DNA of 64,000 bases from Viscum album (GCA_963277665.1 CAUJRU010000138.1:1426001-1490000), one strand, 5' to 3'; shown: positions 38,760 to 52,100, counted from the first letter of the stretch. Notes: generated from the sequence alone by a model not told the origin. A program made the numbers and translations.

Positions 38760-39702
38760 ACCTCACCTGTGTTGGGAATCCTATTCCAAAACATGGAGGA
38801 ATAATGTTAGACCCATTCAGGAGACAACAACCTCTTCCGTAAAATCGGAATACAAATCCATTTATAGTTGAGAAGTGGATACGATCCTTAATGAAGATAT
38901 CTCAAGGTTTAGTAAGTACATAAAGGGATAATGTTGTCATGGAAATTTATTTTCTATAGATTTTTTTGGATATGTGGTGATCATTGATTCAAAACATGAA
39001 GGAGGTGGAAGAAATAAAAAATATGGAATGAATGGATTTCGATTTTTTTTCTTATAAAAATATATTCTGTGGTAATTATGATTAGATATTGATAGAAAAT
39101 TATTGTATCTAATGAATTAGTAGGGTGATCATGTTTCTATGAATGAATCTAACTTTTCAAGGTCGTAAATTCATATTATATATTATCTTCACATGCGTAT
39201 AAGAAGTATTGATCGATTATTGGATGTGTTAAACCAATGCCCCCTACGGGAACATGATTACCAACCCATTTCATTATAATATGATATAGTCTCTTATTAT
39301 ATCAAGATATAGAAAGAATTGTCTATGTATTATTAAATTAATGTAAAATAAGAGAAGACGGGGGTGGAAGAGAAAATAATGGATAACGAGAAGAATACAA
39401 AATTGACTTTTTCAATGTGAAATAATTTAGGAATGAAAAATTATAACAAAAAATTAAAATTAAAAAGTATTAGAAACAAATATAGTGATAAAGGTCATCG
39501 TGATAATGATTTTAATGCAAATAATGATGATACAAGTGTTCAATGCTACAATTTTCAGGAAATGGGACACTATTCAAATGAGTGTCTAAAGAGTCATGGT
39601 ACCATTGCTCATAAAATTACATGGGATCAAAGAAATGATTGTTGGATCACAACAGCTGAGTTTAATGTTCCTAATGACCCGTTGTGGAATCCTTATTTCT
39701 AA
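38760..39702 (+). pseudogene. Gypsy gag relic with zinc knuckle
   Basis: The first half is only weakly Gag-like (a W-containing EKWIRSL string near 38870). The end is an open frame at 39433-39702, 89 codons and basic, with the zinc knuckle CYNFQEMGHYSNEC (39544-39585). There the second Cys of CX2CX4HX4C has become Phe. Order and distance to RT (about 500 bp) are as expected for gag followed by protease. Stops and frameshifts precede the open part, so the gene is dead. The protease between 39703 and 40060 is not recognisable in detail. Confidence 0.72.
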
Positions 39703-40062
39703 AATGATTTGTCAATTAGTTCCAATTATATAAACTAAATGAACTATAATTAATTATTATATCATCATACTTATTGTTAATTTTAATATAATCCTTAGAA
39801 TGTTTTATCTTTGGAAATATAATTCCAACCATTATTGCAATAAGAATAATATTATGATGGTTTGGAATTTAACAACATTATAGGGGATACATGATCAATG
39901 AATTTTTATCTTAATACACCTACAATATCTCATCTATATGAAATTCTTAGGGATGATGAAAAAATATCATCGATGGATGATTAATGAAATATTCAAATTG
40001 AGGATGTACATATTATGAATGAATACATTAATGTATTTCCATATTATTTACCTAAAAATACG

Positions 40063-40760
40063 CTACTACAGGATGTTGAGATCTATATTGATTTAATTCC
40101 TAGTGAATGACCTATATCAAAGGCTCCAGATTAAATAACCCCTATAGAATTTATGGGGAGAAATAATCAACTAGAGAAATAAATTTATAAGGGATTCATT
40201 CTCTCGATATTTTCTCCATGGGGAGCCCATGTTATCATATTTATGAAGAATGATGGATTCATGAGGTTGTGCACTAAATATAGAGAAATCAATGCAATTA
40301 TAAAAAGGAATAATTATTATTTTCCTCACATTAATGATTTATATGATCAAATTCAAATACCTGGATATTTTTAATGGTTGATCATCAATATAGATATAAT
40401 CAATTGCATATGTGGAAGCAAGATATTCTAAATAATACTTGTCATACCACCAATATACTAAATTTGATCACCATTATTCCATTTGGACAGACTAATGCAC
40501 CCTCTATTTTTATGGATCTAATGAAACGATTGTTCAAGTAATAAATTGAATAATTTTCATTTTATTTATTGGTGATATATTGATATGTTACAAACTCTAT
40601 GAGGAATATAATAACCACTTTTAGGTTGCCTTTGAGACAATACAAAATAATGGTAGTATTGGAAGTATAATAAGTGTCAATTATGTCTTCATATAGTTTA
40701 TTTTCTTGCCTATATTGTCTAAGGATGGTATCTCAATTTTTATTGTAAAGACTATTGCAG
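40063..40760 (+). pseudogene. Gypsy reverse transcriptase relic
   Basis: The sequence begins with an IDLIP string and PISKAP (about 40090-40128). The best stretch follows at about 40192-40370: GFILSIFSPWGAHV, DGFMRLC and FPHINDLYDQIQ, all standard gypsy RT blocks. The catalytic box reads LFIGDILICY at 40562, where the family has FIDD, so the first Asp is Gly. Many stops and frame changes follow. The domain would have copied element RNA into DNA. It is inactive. Confidence 0.9.
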
Positions 40761-40789
40761 TATAAGAATGTCATGTACAAACAAACAGA

Positions 40790-41345
40790 ATCAAGGATTG
40801 TAATATATTTGGTTTACTAGGCTACTATCATCATTTTATTCATAATTTTTTTCGAGTAGATGAGACATTAACTAAGAATGCCCATAAAATGGTAATGTTT
40901 GAATAAAAAAATGAATTTGATGAATGTTTTGAAGAATTTATTAGGATATTAATGAATTATCTAATATTGACTCGACCATTATGAAATTTTTGAATTTTTA
41001 TTTTTAATGAATCATTAATGAAATTATGTACATGTGTTTTTATAAAAAATGATATTGTTATTACCTATGCATAAATTCTGTTAATAACTTATGAAACTAA
41101 CTATCTGATTCATGATCATAAGTTACCATCCATAATATTTTCTCTGACTATAAAGAGACACTATCTCTATATTGAATTATGTGAGATATATACAGATTCT
41201 AAGGTATTTAAATATATCTTATCACATAGGGAAATCAACATGATGAAAATTAAATGGCTCTATATACTCAACTTTAATGATTTTTCAATACAATACCACC
41301 CTTGTAAGGTGAATAAGTAAGTTGATTTGTTGAGAAAGAAGGATC
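40790..41345 (+). pseudogene. Gypsy RNase H relic
   Basis: GLLGYYHHFI (about 40812-40841) marks the RT/RNase H connection. Further on are LIHDHKLPSIIF and RHYLYIELCEIYTDSK (about 41108-41203), then KYILSHREINM and a QYHPCKVNK string ending near 41330. These are in family order with the conserved YTDSK retained. Several stops interrupt it. It would have degraded the RNA strand during reverse transcription. Confidence 0.88.
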
Positions 41346-42520
41346 ATGGAGTTATAAAAAATAAGTATATACAATGATAGTGTATAAATGGATCAAGAAA
41401 AGATGGATATGGGAATAATAAAGGAATATGAATCATCAATACATTTTAAATTAGTTTACAAATTATATTAATTGAAATTATAAAATCTATTCAATTTGAT
41501 GATAAGAATTTTCAAAATAAAATTATAGTTCTGAATGATGGGAAGTAGTAAAACATCATGATTAAGGATGTAATTATGATATTTGGGAGGATTAATGGTG
41601 TACCATCCATGCCCAATATAAAATGGGAGTTATTGGATGTTGATTATGTCTCAAATTTCTATATACACCCTTTTATCACTATTATGTATAGATATCTGAA
41701 GGAACATTTACGATGGGATAATATGAAGTGTGATATTGAATATAATGTATCAAGATGGTTATAATTTCAATAAATGAAGGATTAATTACATCATCATAGA
41801 GGAGTTATGAAACCGATGGATATTCCTATATAAAAATGGGATGGAATTACTATGGATTTTGTCACTAGATTTACAAAAAATCCGAGAATATTGAAATATT
41901 GGTAATTGTTGATCGAGTTACCAAATCTGCACATTTCCACACTATATTGATGATTTTACACTATAGATTATCACAAATTATTATATTAATGAAATTTTAA
42001 GATTTCATTTTCGAACCACATTCAATTTTTTATGATCTTGATCCATGATTTCCATCAAAATTATGGAATAAAATTCCGAAATAATGGGATATTGAGCATA
42101 ATTTGAGTTATAATTAACACTATCAAACAATAGGGGAGTCAGAAAAGACCATATAGACATGATAAAACAATATTATATAATTTTCACTTAACATTCATGG
42201 CACATGAGACCTGTATTTATCATTGGTAGCGTTTTCCTACAACAATAGTATCTAATCTTGATTTCAAATGGCACCGTATGATGCTTTGTCTGGAGTTTCA
42301 AGTGGGAGAGAAAGCCTTTTTTAAGATATCTACATGGAAGGGTGTTATGAGATTCGGAATGAAAGGTAAACTTATACCTATATACAACCGAACTTTTAAT
42401 ATACCGGAAAAAATATGTGTTGTATATAATCTTTTGTAGATGCCACAAAGCCTTGCTAAGGTACAAAATGTTTTTCATGTATTTTTGTAAAGGAATAACC
42501 TTACAGACCCAATGCATGTC
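41346..42520 (+). pseudogene. Gypsy integrase relic, up to the nested insertion
   Basis: The open frame 41558-41764 contains the N-terminal zinc-binding region (YIHP...MYRYLKEHLRW...MKCDI). WDGITMDFV follows (about 41840) and VIVDRVTKSAHF (41902-41937) of the catalytic core, then YHYQTIGESEKTI (about 42117). The C-terminal part has FQVGEKAFFKIS and KGVMRFGMKGKL (about 42298-42371), equal to the GPF/Y-type domain of plant chromoviruses. VQNVFHVFL and DPMHV come just before the insertion point at 42520. It is dead through stops and frameshifts. Confidence 0.9.
42516..42520 (+). repeat. Left target-site duplication of the solo LTR
   Basis: ATGTC directly precedes TGTTGGG. An exact copy is at 43919-43923. 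Confidence 0.92.
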
Positions 42521-42785
42521 TGTTGGGTAAAAATCCCTCAAGGTATCATTGAAGCATTTTTGAGTGATTCAGTTTGTTGACCAAGTGGACATCTGAGTGG
42601 TGATTTTTGAGAAAGGAAAATGATGACATAAAAATTTGTTGACAAAGATGATTTCATGATGGAATGTTGAGTTCAAGAGATGATGTAAACGATCCATGTT
42701 TGATTCAAAAACTTCGACAAAAGGAATGGATAATATGGAGGTGGTACAAAAGAACAGATACAAGGTGGCACGCCGTGAAAGAGAG

Positions 42786-43297
42786 TTGCGCGCTGATGCC
42801 TTGGAAGCTTGAGAACTTGCGTGCCCGTGGTTTCTCAAGATTAGAAGATCAAAATATGACAAAGGACAGATGTCCGCGCAATTTTTGAATTAGGTCGTGC
42901 AAGTGATTTGTAGGAGAAGAGACCTGTGTGCCGAGACATGCACGCCATCATGTAGGGGTGACCAAATGCTTATAAATACTGGACCACCCCTCTTCATTCT
43001 TCACTGGAGTTCAACAATTTGAAGATTTAGAGCTCCCGCCGCGCATGTGTGGTGTTTGTGCAAGTGGTGTTTGGTCGCACAGTTGATGTTGTGTGATGGT
43101 GGTTGATGTTGCGTGCCAATGTGAGAGGTTATGCGCCAGTTGGCAGTTGCACACCAATATTGGATTGGGTGTAAAATGAAGAGAGTCACACAAGTTTGGA
43201 TTTGGGCATGCTTGTGTCGCTCAAGTATGTGAGGTGGACATGCACGCCAGTTGTGACATGCACGCTGATACTTGCGCGCTGAGTTAGACTTGCGCGC
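42786..43297 (+). repeat. TTGCGCGC motifs and decayed forms in the solo LTR
   Basis: Intact or nearly intact motifs lie at 42786, 42875 (reverse), 43272 and 43290. Forms explained by C-to-T or G-to-A at CpG are TTGCGTGCC (42817), CATGCACGCC (42937, 43239), GTTGCGTGCC (43109) and TTGCACACC (43147). The 15-mer TTGCGTGCCCGTGGT at 42817-42831 is identical to 27319-27333 in the gag-only element. Confidence 0.75.
42971..42978 (+). promoter_or_regulatory. TATA box of the solo LTR
   Basis: TATAAATA is followed by a C/T-rich stretch. The related LTR at 57991-59263 has TATAAATA at 58423-58430 in the equivalent place. Confidence 0.6.
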
Positions 43298-43918
43298 CAA
43301 GTAAGGTTTAGTTCTGGCAGTGATTTTCAGGCTGCGTGGAAGCTAGAAGTTTGCTCGATACCTTCGGTGCAATGAGAGATTCATCTACGGGTGAATGTTG
43401 AACTTAAATAGAGAATATACATACAGAAGAAGATGAATTCTTTCATGAAAATGAAGAGATCTACAGGTCTATAAACTGCGAGTGGATCCTTTACAGAGCA
43501 TTGAGTGAAAGAAGAGGAAGAAGGTGATCCTTTCCACCGACAGTGAGCCAGAAAGAGGGAAATAGGGAGTGACCCTTGGGAAAGTAGTGAGCTGACCCAA
43601 AACCTTGTAATGGTAGTGAGCCTGGGACAGAGTGAATATGCCCAAACCTTGTAATCCACATCTAGTGAAGAATAGTGGAATTTGGTATGACCGACAACTT
43701 GTCGGCGTATGCTCCTTGGACTTATCCCTTAGCGGTGAACCAAGTTAAAATTGTTGTGTCCTTTGCATGATTTACCTTCTATTTATATTGTGCAACATTA
43801 CAATGAGAGAAGAGTATTTTTCTTAACAGTGAAACAAGATTAGAACATGCTTTAATTTTGAATTAGTCATACCTTGATTGACCCCACTGTCAGGGTACTC
43901 AGCCTAGTGGACCTAACA

Positions 43919-43923
43919 ATGTC
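43919..43923 (+). repeat. Right target-site duplication of the solo LTR
   Basis: ATGTC is identical to 42516-42520, and the gypsy pol sequence resumes directly after it. Confidence 0.92.
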
Positions 43924-44158
43924 CTCAGTTATAAAAGAACATAATTGGAAACGAATTCTTCTTACTATGAAAATCATTTCTATATCCTTGTTCTAAAGAC
44001 CTTGTGTTCCGGAATCAAATGAATTTGATGGTAATGGTACTTTGGAAAAATAATAAAATTGAAGAGGATATAAGGGAACCTGAGGAATTTAGGTTGAAGA
44101 AGTTCAAAAATATTTTTATAAGGTGACATTATTTAATTTATAGTTTGAAAGTTTTTAT
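43924..44158 (+). pseudogene. Gypsy pol C-terminal tail (chromodomain-like)
   Basis: This continues the gypsy pol after the solo LTR. Near 44030-44110 it reads VLWKNNKIEEDI and then REPEEFRLKK, matching the conserved end of chromovirus pol (VLW.N...EEATWE.E..M). A string near 44000 (KDLVFRNQ) is the preceding conserved segment. The chromodomain-like tail would have guided integration into heterochromatin. It has stops and is not functional. Confidence 0.75.
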
Positions 44159-44170
44159 AGGAGGGGATAA
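44159..44170 (+). other. Gypsy polypurine tract
   Basis: AGGAGGGGATAA lies directly before the 3' LTR start TGGAACACCCC, where plus-strand priming occurs in this family. Confidence 0.75.
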
Positions 44171-47100
44171 TGGAACACCCCATGATTTTATGGTATATAT
44201 ATTTTAAAATTTATCTTCATTAATATTTTTTTTATCTTCACACAACACTGAATTTAAAAAGATAATATAATATTGAATATTACAGATCGATTTGTAATGT
44301 GACCATTACGAATTGTAATAAAACCAATAAAATAGAAAAATAAACAATTACAGTATAAATAAAACATAGGAAAATGAGAAATGACAATATTTTATATTTA
44401 TATCATGGAATAAGTAAATAAATATTTTAAAAATTATAACTTAATTGTTTATGTTATTGTAAAAAGTTAAAGCTTTTTACAGTATTCAAACAACATTAAT
44501 GATTTAAATGAAAATTAATTTTCATTTAATATATTCATAAATTAATATTTTCTGGTCTTATGATTATAAGAATATTTTATGAGACCATGATTAATTTTTG
44601 AAAGTTATTGAAATGAGTTGTAACTGAAATTTTTTATAAAAATTGAAATTTTAATTAAAAAGTAAAGTTATCATATTTAGAATATTATTTTCATTAAATG
44701 GAGTTATTTTTTGAATTTTACCCGTCTAAAAATTGATACGATGAATTTATTATATTATCCTAAAATATAAAAATTTTGTTGAATTGTAAAATACAGTAAT
44801 TTTAGGTATTAAAATATTATATGTTAAATACAATGTTCCATGGTTCATTGGTAATTTTTCATAATTTTCATGATGTATTATTAATTTAGATAATATATTT
44901 ACTTATGATGATATGAATATTAATATTCTATAAACAAAATAATAAATAAATAAATAAATAAATCATGACACACCACTCTCATCCAATATAAATACCACCC
45001 CTCACCACCCCTCTCCTCACACCTATAATGCATTAAATCATTCTAATATTATTCCAATTTTATTTCCCAAACATCTCCCCCAAAATATGGTATTTATGGT
45101 CACACCTAGAATACCATTTCAATGTTCTTTAAGGTGGTTATCAGGTAGAGGAATTGAGGACGTAAAATCTCTTTTCGTTTTGTTAATATCTTTTCACGTT
45201 CTTTTATTTTATTATCCTTCCATCACCAACCATGAACAAAGTGACATGATAATTCCATTACATTTATTGTAATGGAATGTTATTATGTCAATGGAAATTC
45301 TTCAATCTGGCCTCATCTAATTTTTTCATTTATTTTAACGATGAAAATATTATCTGAGATATGCCAATTTACTGCATTCGTGGACATGTTTACATTTTTT
45401 AATTCCACAAGAAATTAAAATCATGAAGCCATTTTATAGTTATAATAAATTATAATATATTTATTACATCTGAAAAAATGTTTTTGAATGTATATATATA
45501 TATAATATTAATTAATGGAAAAAACTAGTTAGTAATGAAAAAAGATGCCAAAATAATATAAACGATTGTCACTAAAGTTTTATCTAATGATTCATCCTCA
45601 ACCCAAAATAACAAATGAATTATATATCCTCTTATTATTCTTGATTATAATTCATAAAATATAGTTTCAACTATTGACAACTATATTCATTTAAATGATC
45701 ATTTTTATGTGTATAAAAGTAAACTGATCATGAAAATCAAAGATAGGAAGACTCCTGAATGATGAAATTTAATCCTATAATTCGTCAAAAGGACGATAAA
45801 TGATCTTATAAAATTATAATAGAACATGTAAAATATGAATGGGTTCAAAATTGAATTATTAATTGATATAATTTTATTATCCATGACATAATGTTCATGT
45901 AATGAACATATTAAGACATAATGAAAGGGACTCTACCCAAATCCACATCTTCTATTTGGGTTACACTTCATCAATCATTACCCAAATTTAATTATTAATT
46001 ATTTTTATTTTATTTTTCTAAATAATGTTTATATATTACAAAATCATATATAAAAATCATTTCATCATTAATTTATGGTTAATACATATTCTAAAAGATT
46101 TATTTCTCAATTTTTATCGATAAGAAAGCCTTAGTAAAGGGAACTTCCTTAATTTTGTCCCATTTTAAATAACCAACCATAATCTATTTTAAGATACCAA
46201 AATTTTTACGAAATCAGTATCTTCTTTATGAATGACTTTATTTTAATTTATTATTTCATACAAACAATTATGAAAAATAAAAATTATTTTTAAAAAGGAA
46301 ATATTTGCTATGTGAAAAGGGTATTTCTTTGATGAAATAGTTGGTGATTCTATTAAATTGATTTCATATGTGATTTATTATTATATTTTTTAATGATTAT
46401 CAAATACCATTGTTATTAAATTTTTTATGTTCATTTGGACTCTAGATTTCCTATATTATATTATTCAACATACTACTCAGAATGGTTAGTGATTTTGTTT
46501 ACATATGGGGAAATTTATTTAATGTTCATTTGTATGTGTTTTTTATGTTAACCCCAACATTTTGAGGAATGAATTAGACTTAGTATGTGAGGTAAGGTGC
46601 CCACTATAGACTATAGAGTCATCGGTTTTTTCATGAGACAAAATTGATATGGACTTGGTCGAGGCCAATCCCATTTACATTTTGATTTGGATTTCATCGA
46701 GGCCATAACAATTTATTTTCAAATGTCATATTTGTGGCCTAGATGGTTTTTTTAGATGTACATCACTATTAATTCCCAAGTTATGATATTAGTAATTTAG
46801 AATTCCTGTGATTATTTTAATATTATATTATCCATGGTTACGTCTCATTCTCATGTAATTATTTGTGGCATTATTTAATCACATTTGATTCATGCCATAT
46901 TATGCTCAATATAATGATTTAATGTCATTTGTTTTTATCTACTAACCATGATTTATTATTAATGGATTCTTATGTTGCATTTATCACCTATATGAGGAAT
47001 ATGATCTCACTCATTTATTATGATTTATTTTTTCCCAAGATGCAATGATATTTATTATGAATAACTTTTATGGATAATCTTGGAGTTCATGGATGCTTCT

Positions 47101-47271
47101 AATGGATTTTATATTCTGTGATACATTTAAAGAGTAACATAAAATTTATTTATCTATCTGGTTTTTCAAACCTTCTAAACTACTTTCTTATGTGGGATGT
47201 GAATTTTTTCATTGCTCCAATGTAATTAAGTAAGTCACTACTTCCAATCTACAGTACATGAGGGTTTTACA
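44171..47271 (+). repeat. Gypsy 3' LTR
   Basis: This 3101-bp LTR begins TGGAACACCCC (family form TGTAACACCCC) and ends GAGGGTTTTACA. It aligns with 34998-38104 at matching offsets. TATAAATACCACCC lies near 44988. A run of AAATA units lies at 44940-44963. It is followed by the imperfect target duplication TTGAA at 47272-47276. Confidence 0.85.
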
Positions 47272-47276
47272 TTGAA
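47272..47276 (+). repeat. Right target-site duplication of the gypsy element
   Basis: TTGAA, against TGGAA at 25433-25437. Confidence 0.65.
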
Positions 47277-49158
47277 TATTACAATAAAAGGAAAAATAAT
47301 GTATAAGTATAACATAGATGATATTATTTATCATTTTACACTAAAATGGGTAAAGATTATATTTTTATGAATAGTAACACATTTAATAAAATATTATTTT
47401 ACATAATTTATTATTATTTATAAAATACAATTAATGTCAAGTTGGGAATCATTAAATAATTGACAATAAATAATTATCAATACCATATTTTAGATTTTAT
47501 ATACACATTTAAAATAAATATTAAATAATATTTTTTAATTAAATTTACAAAACATCATAAAACCCTAATAAAAAAATCCAATCTTACTAATTTTGAAATT
47601 ATTTACATGATTTTCTGTACTAATTTAGCAATAATTGTGTGAGTATTCCAAATGTGTTTAATTTTATTATCCAAAGAAATTAAAAATAAATTAACATCAT
47701 AAAATAATTTTTCATATTAATAATATCAATTTTAAAACATTTTAATGTAGTTTATATCCTTTTAAAAAAGTATTTGAAATATAAAATTGAACAAATATTA
47801 TTTTGGTATATTTGTTAATGAAATATAAATATTTTTATCAATTATTTATGTCTTGTAAAATCCGTATAATAAAATATATTATGACGTTATGATAACTATA
47901 GTAATAAGAAAAATTAAAATCCTGTGCTAGTGTTTTTGTAACGCCTCTTAGCAATAGTTTTAATGCTTATTATCCCAACATTACATTTACTATAGTGATC
48001 AATTTTACAATTTCCACTATTCATTATGAAAATATAATGATGAAATATTAAAACAATTTAAACAAAATTTTAAATAAGGAATCAATTTTTACATATTAGT
48101 ATTTAAAAGTGTTTGGAATCAATTATCATATAAATGTGTAACAATTAAAAAATATTATTTTTATAAATAATTTTTTTATGAATTTAAATGAACATATAAC
48201 TAATTATAATATAACAATAATTTATATCTGTTTAATTATTTTATATATAATTAAATTTTAATTATGTTACATTAATAAAAAATAAAAAATTAATTTTACA
48301 TTTATATTATATTCATTAAAGAAAAAAATGATGTTGTTGGGAGAATTGTAATATTCCTTATTCACTCAAAAATAAATGTTTTCAAAATAATTATATAAAT
48401 AAAACCTAAACAATTTTTTATATTATAAAATAAATTAGTTTTATTAAATTGTATTATTAAAATTTATATTTTTTTTAATACACAATGAAAATACTTTAAA
48501 AATAATAGAATCCTTTTTTATCTTTAATGTGGCGAATCTTTTTGATAACATAATAATTATATGATTGAGGTGAATTATATTATTTAAAAAAAATTCCACA
48601 CAAAATTATATACTAATTAGAAATAAACATAACTAAATTCCATATTTCTAATGAATATATATATATATATATTTTAATTTTATAATTAACATATATATGA
48701 TGGAAATATATAATTTCTCTATATATTCTTACATTCTTCCCAATAAATTATTAAATTAACTATCTTTCAACATGAATATTATATTATGAATTATTTTCAT
48801 GGATTCCATATTTTTAGTTAGTGTCACAATGATAATGGTGAACCACAAGGATACATATTTTATATATTTTTTTCTATATATTAGAGAATTAACACAAGTT
48901 TTAATTTTCCTGATGTTGTTTCATATTGAGGCATGATATTATATTTGAGATTATCTTTTATTATATTAAATTAACTTATTAAGAGAATCATTTTTCATTT
49001 TAATATGATGTTTCATGTGACACAAACTATTAAACATAATAATCAATTAAATTAATAATATATATTCAAATATTAGGTGATACATTCAATCCCTAATTTA
49101 ATAATATAATCCTTACAATGAGTATTTATTCTTTTTAAATATAATTTATCATAATTAG

Positions 49159-49192
<34 letters not shown>

Positions 49193-52100
49193 GAAATTTA
49201 ATTTTCAAGCACTGATCAAAAAAATTATTTTTTCTATGAAAATTGTGATTCAATATGACTTATAATTGAAAATTGGTTGCAAAAAGAATACATTAAAATT
49301 TGATAATTACAATATGTATAATACTATTTATATTTGTGAAATTATTTTTCCATAGGTATGAATATTTTTATGAATGTAATAACTGTAGATTGATTTTCAA
49401 AAGATAAGTGGAATTTCATTACTCATTTATGGTTTGAGAAATTTCTACTTTTTCCCCTACATAACTCAATGTAATGATCATTAAGGATGAATATTGAATT
49501 CCCAAATCTATAAATTTAAAATCTTATGAACTGTAAGATCCATAAAATGAAATAAAATTTTAACTTCCCCTTTAAAATGAAATGGTTACCACAAGATAAA
49601 ATAGTCACCTATATGAATAAAACATGATATTATGAAATCAAAAATTAAACTCTAATTTCACCAAATTGAACCAAAAATTCATGTTATGTCATTCCATAAG
49701 TAAAATACCGTAAAAATCTGTAAAATATTTCTGAACAAGTTCAATTCCAAAAAAAATAAAAAAATCCTATTAGGTTTTCATCAGAGTTATTTTTAACTAT
49801 AATCTTCAATTGAAATTAATCACCCATATTTCGCAATACCAAAAATATACATGCATTATCATATAATATAAAAAGCATGCTAATTATTTCAACAGAAACT
49901 AAGATCAATATGAAAACAAAAAATATCATCTCTGATTCATCCTTTAATGGTAAATTTAAATCCCATGTCAAAAAAGAGATTTATATTGAACATAATCATG
50001 AATCCTTCCAAAATTTTTAAAAAACATCAAAAATAAAATTATTCACCATGTCCCCAAATAATATTATAATATCATTGTTATGTATAATATAAAAAAATTT
50101 CTACAAACCCATTTATCATATTTAAAAATTTTAGTATAAATGATTACATTAACCATAATGGTTATTAATACAATTTCTGTTAAATACCTAAAATATAAAA
50201 TCATTCATCCTCAAATGACATTTTCAGTAAAACACATACTAAAAAAAGTGTTGTATTTCCATAATTTTTTACAAAAAAACTCCTTAATCTTATACACCGG
50301 TCTGTGAAAACCAAAAATCTGATATCAACCCCTTTAATATTACTATCAAGCTTAGAGTTATCAAACCATAAATAATTAGGTTTATCCCAAAAAATATGGA
50401 ATATCATTGTTTTCCACTAGCTCAATCATCTAATTCCTCATATTTTATTAGAATGAAAATCTAAATTATCCCATTAATTTCCCATAACAGTGTCTTTATA
50501 TGTGGGATATCTAAGTCACACTCACCATGACTTAGTGAGGATAGACTTAATTCCCAATCTACCTCTTTCAGAGTTCATAAAACTAAATGGATCTATTCAA
50601 TAACAACATTATATTATCCATAGATGGGTTTATTTAATATTAAAATGAAAATGGTTAATTTATGAATGCTCAATGATATAACTATATGCATAGTCATGTC
50701 CTTAGAATAAATCATAATGTTATTTTCAATAATTTATGTTTTCAAAAATCTAGTTCCCAAGGGACCTACTAATATTTATATAATACTAACCGCACAACCG
50801 AAATCATTTAACACATATCACATTATTATTTTTTTAATTTTGAATAAGATACAATGGACTATACCATACACAATTTATTAGGTTAAATTCCCAGAGAAGT
50901 AGATATATATATATTATTAGAAAATCAATTTAAACATATAATATTATTAGAGAAAAAAATTTTTTGCATCCATGAAATACATCACAATATCATTCTTGTT
51001 ATCATTGTGAATGTATTGAAAATAAAGGTTGATCTTAGATATTAAATATGTCTTACATATATAGTAAGTTATCACTTGTATATATGGATGAATAAACATA
51101 ACATAGTATATAATCAAAACATATATCATTAGATCAACTAACTGAGATCACTGAACATCAATAGAAAATGTCAACACTAAAAGTATATTTCTAATAGAAT
51201 CCAGATTGATATTTAATTAAATTCATAATTATGTACATCATGATCAAGGCCTCAAAAACATGATCTCATGAATCCTGCCCACAAGGAACCTCAACCTATA
51301 CATCATTCATAGTAAATGTGGAAGTGTAAAATCAAACATTTATATAATATACATTTTCATGTGTTTTATATAATTAGTTTGGTTGATGAAACAACAGGAT
51401 ATATAAAATATGACCCTACCCAATACATTAATATATTATTAATTCATCCAACTTTTAATTGAAATTTAAGTTAATTCAAAAAATTCCTTATAAGTAATCA
51501 ATTATCATTATTGTATCAAGAATACTAATTATTATAATTTCCACTGTAAATTAAATTGAATAAATAATTATCACTCTTTAATAGATACAAAAAATAAATA
51601 TGTTAAAACGGTAAGAAAGTCGCCAAATTAGTAGGAATTTTTTTGAATTCACCAATGATATTAATTAAAATTTCATGAATAAGAAACATTATTTATAATA
51701 AATAATGGACAGTTTTAGAGAATATTATTTTAATAATGTAATTGATCTCAAAATAAAATATAATATATTTTCCAGTTATGGATGTACATAATTTCATTAT
51801 AAATTATTGGTTTTTAATAATAAAAATCCATTAGAAGGTAAATATAAATCAATACATTGAAAATAACATCTTGTGAAATCATGTTAAATTAGAGTTATAT
51901 GTAATATTTCAAAATATAATTCATTCAATTGAGAAAAATAGTTCTAATAAAATTGTATATAATTAAAAAAAATTCAAATCCAATTTAGATGAATATTTTT
52001 ATTATAATTAACAATTGAAAAATGTAATTTACCTATCAAAACTATGATTTTTTATTATAGATGGATCATATCTTCTAGTAGTTTAATTTTTAACTATGAT

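Larger units (their letters stand above)
42521..43918 (+). mobile_element. Solo LTR nested in the gypsy pol
   Basis: A 1398-bp sequence beginning TGTTGGG and ending CCTAACA (imperfect inverted repeats), flanked by perfect ATGTC duplications. There is no internal region, so it is a solo LTR left by LTR-LTR recombination. It contains TATAAATA at 42971-42978 and a set of TTGCGCGC motifs, intact and CpG-decayed, on both sides of the TATA box. The U5-like end (43707-43770) has CTCCTTGGACTTATCCC and a TTGTGTCCTTTG string of the kind found in copia LTRs. It is less AT-rich and less decayed than its gypsy host. A decayed relative lies at 57991-59263. Confidence 0.92.
25438..47271 (+). mobile_element. 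Ty3/gypsy (chromovirus-like) retrotransposon, split by two nested insertions
   Basis: Removing the two nested elements and one copy of each of their target duplications leaves about 10.9 kb. In order: 5' LTR, primer site, gag, pol (RT, RNase H, integrase), chromodomain-like tail, polypurine tract and 3' LTR. The 5' LTR begins TGTAACAACC, and the 3' LTR begins TGGAACACCCC and ends GGGTTTTACA. Target duplications are TGGAA and TTGAA. The LTRs are alignable over their length but strongly diverged, and pol is full of stops, so the insertion is old. LTRs over 3 kb plus a chromodomain-like C-terminus are usual for the Tekay/Del group of plant chromoviruses. That lineage call is inference. Confidence 0.88.

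Noticed and set aside
50480..51330. Possible inverted copy of part of the gypsy LTR (GAGGCCTTGAT and nearby strings on the minus strand)
   Set aside because: Only short strings resemble the LTR, and order and spacing could not be followed.
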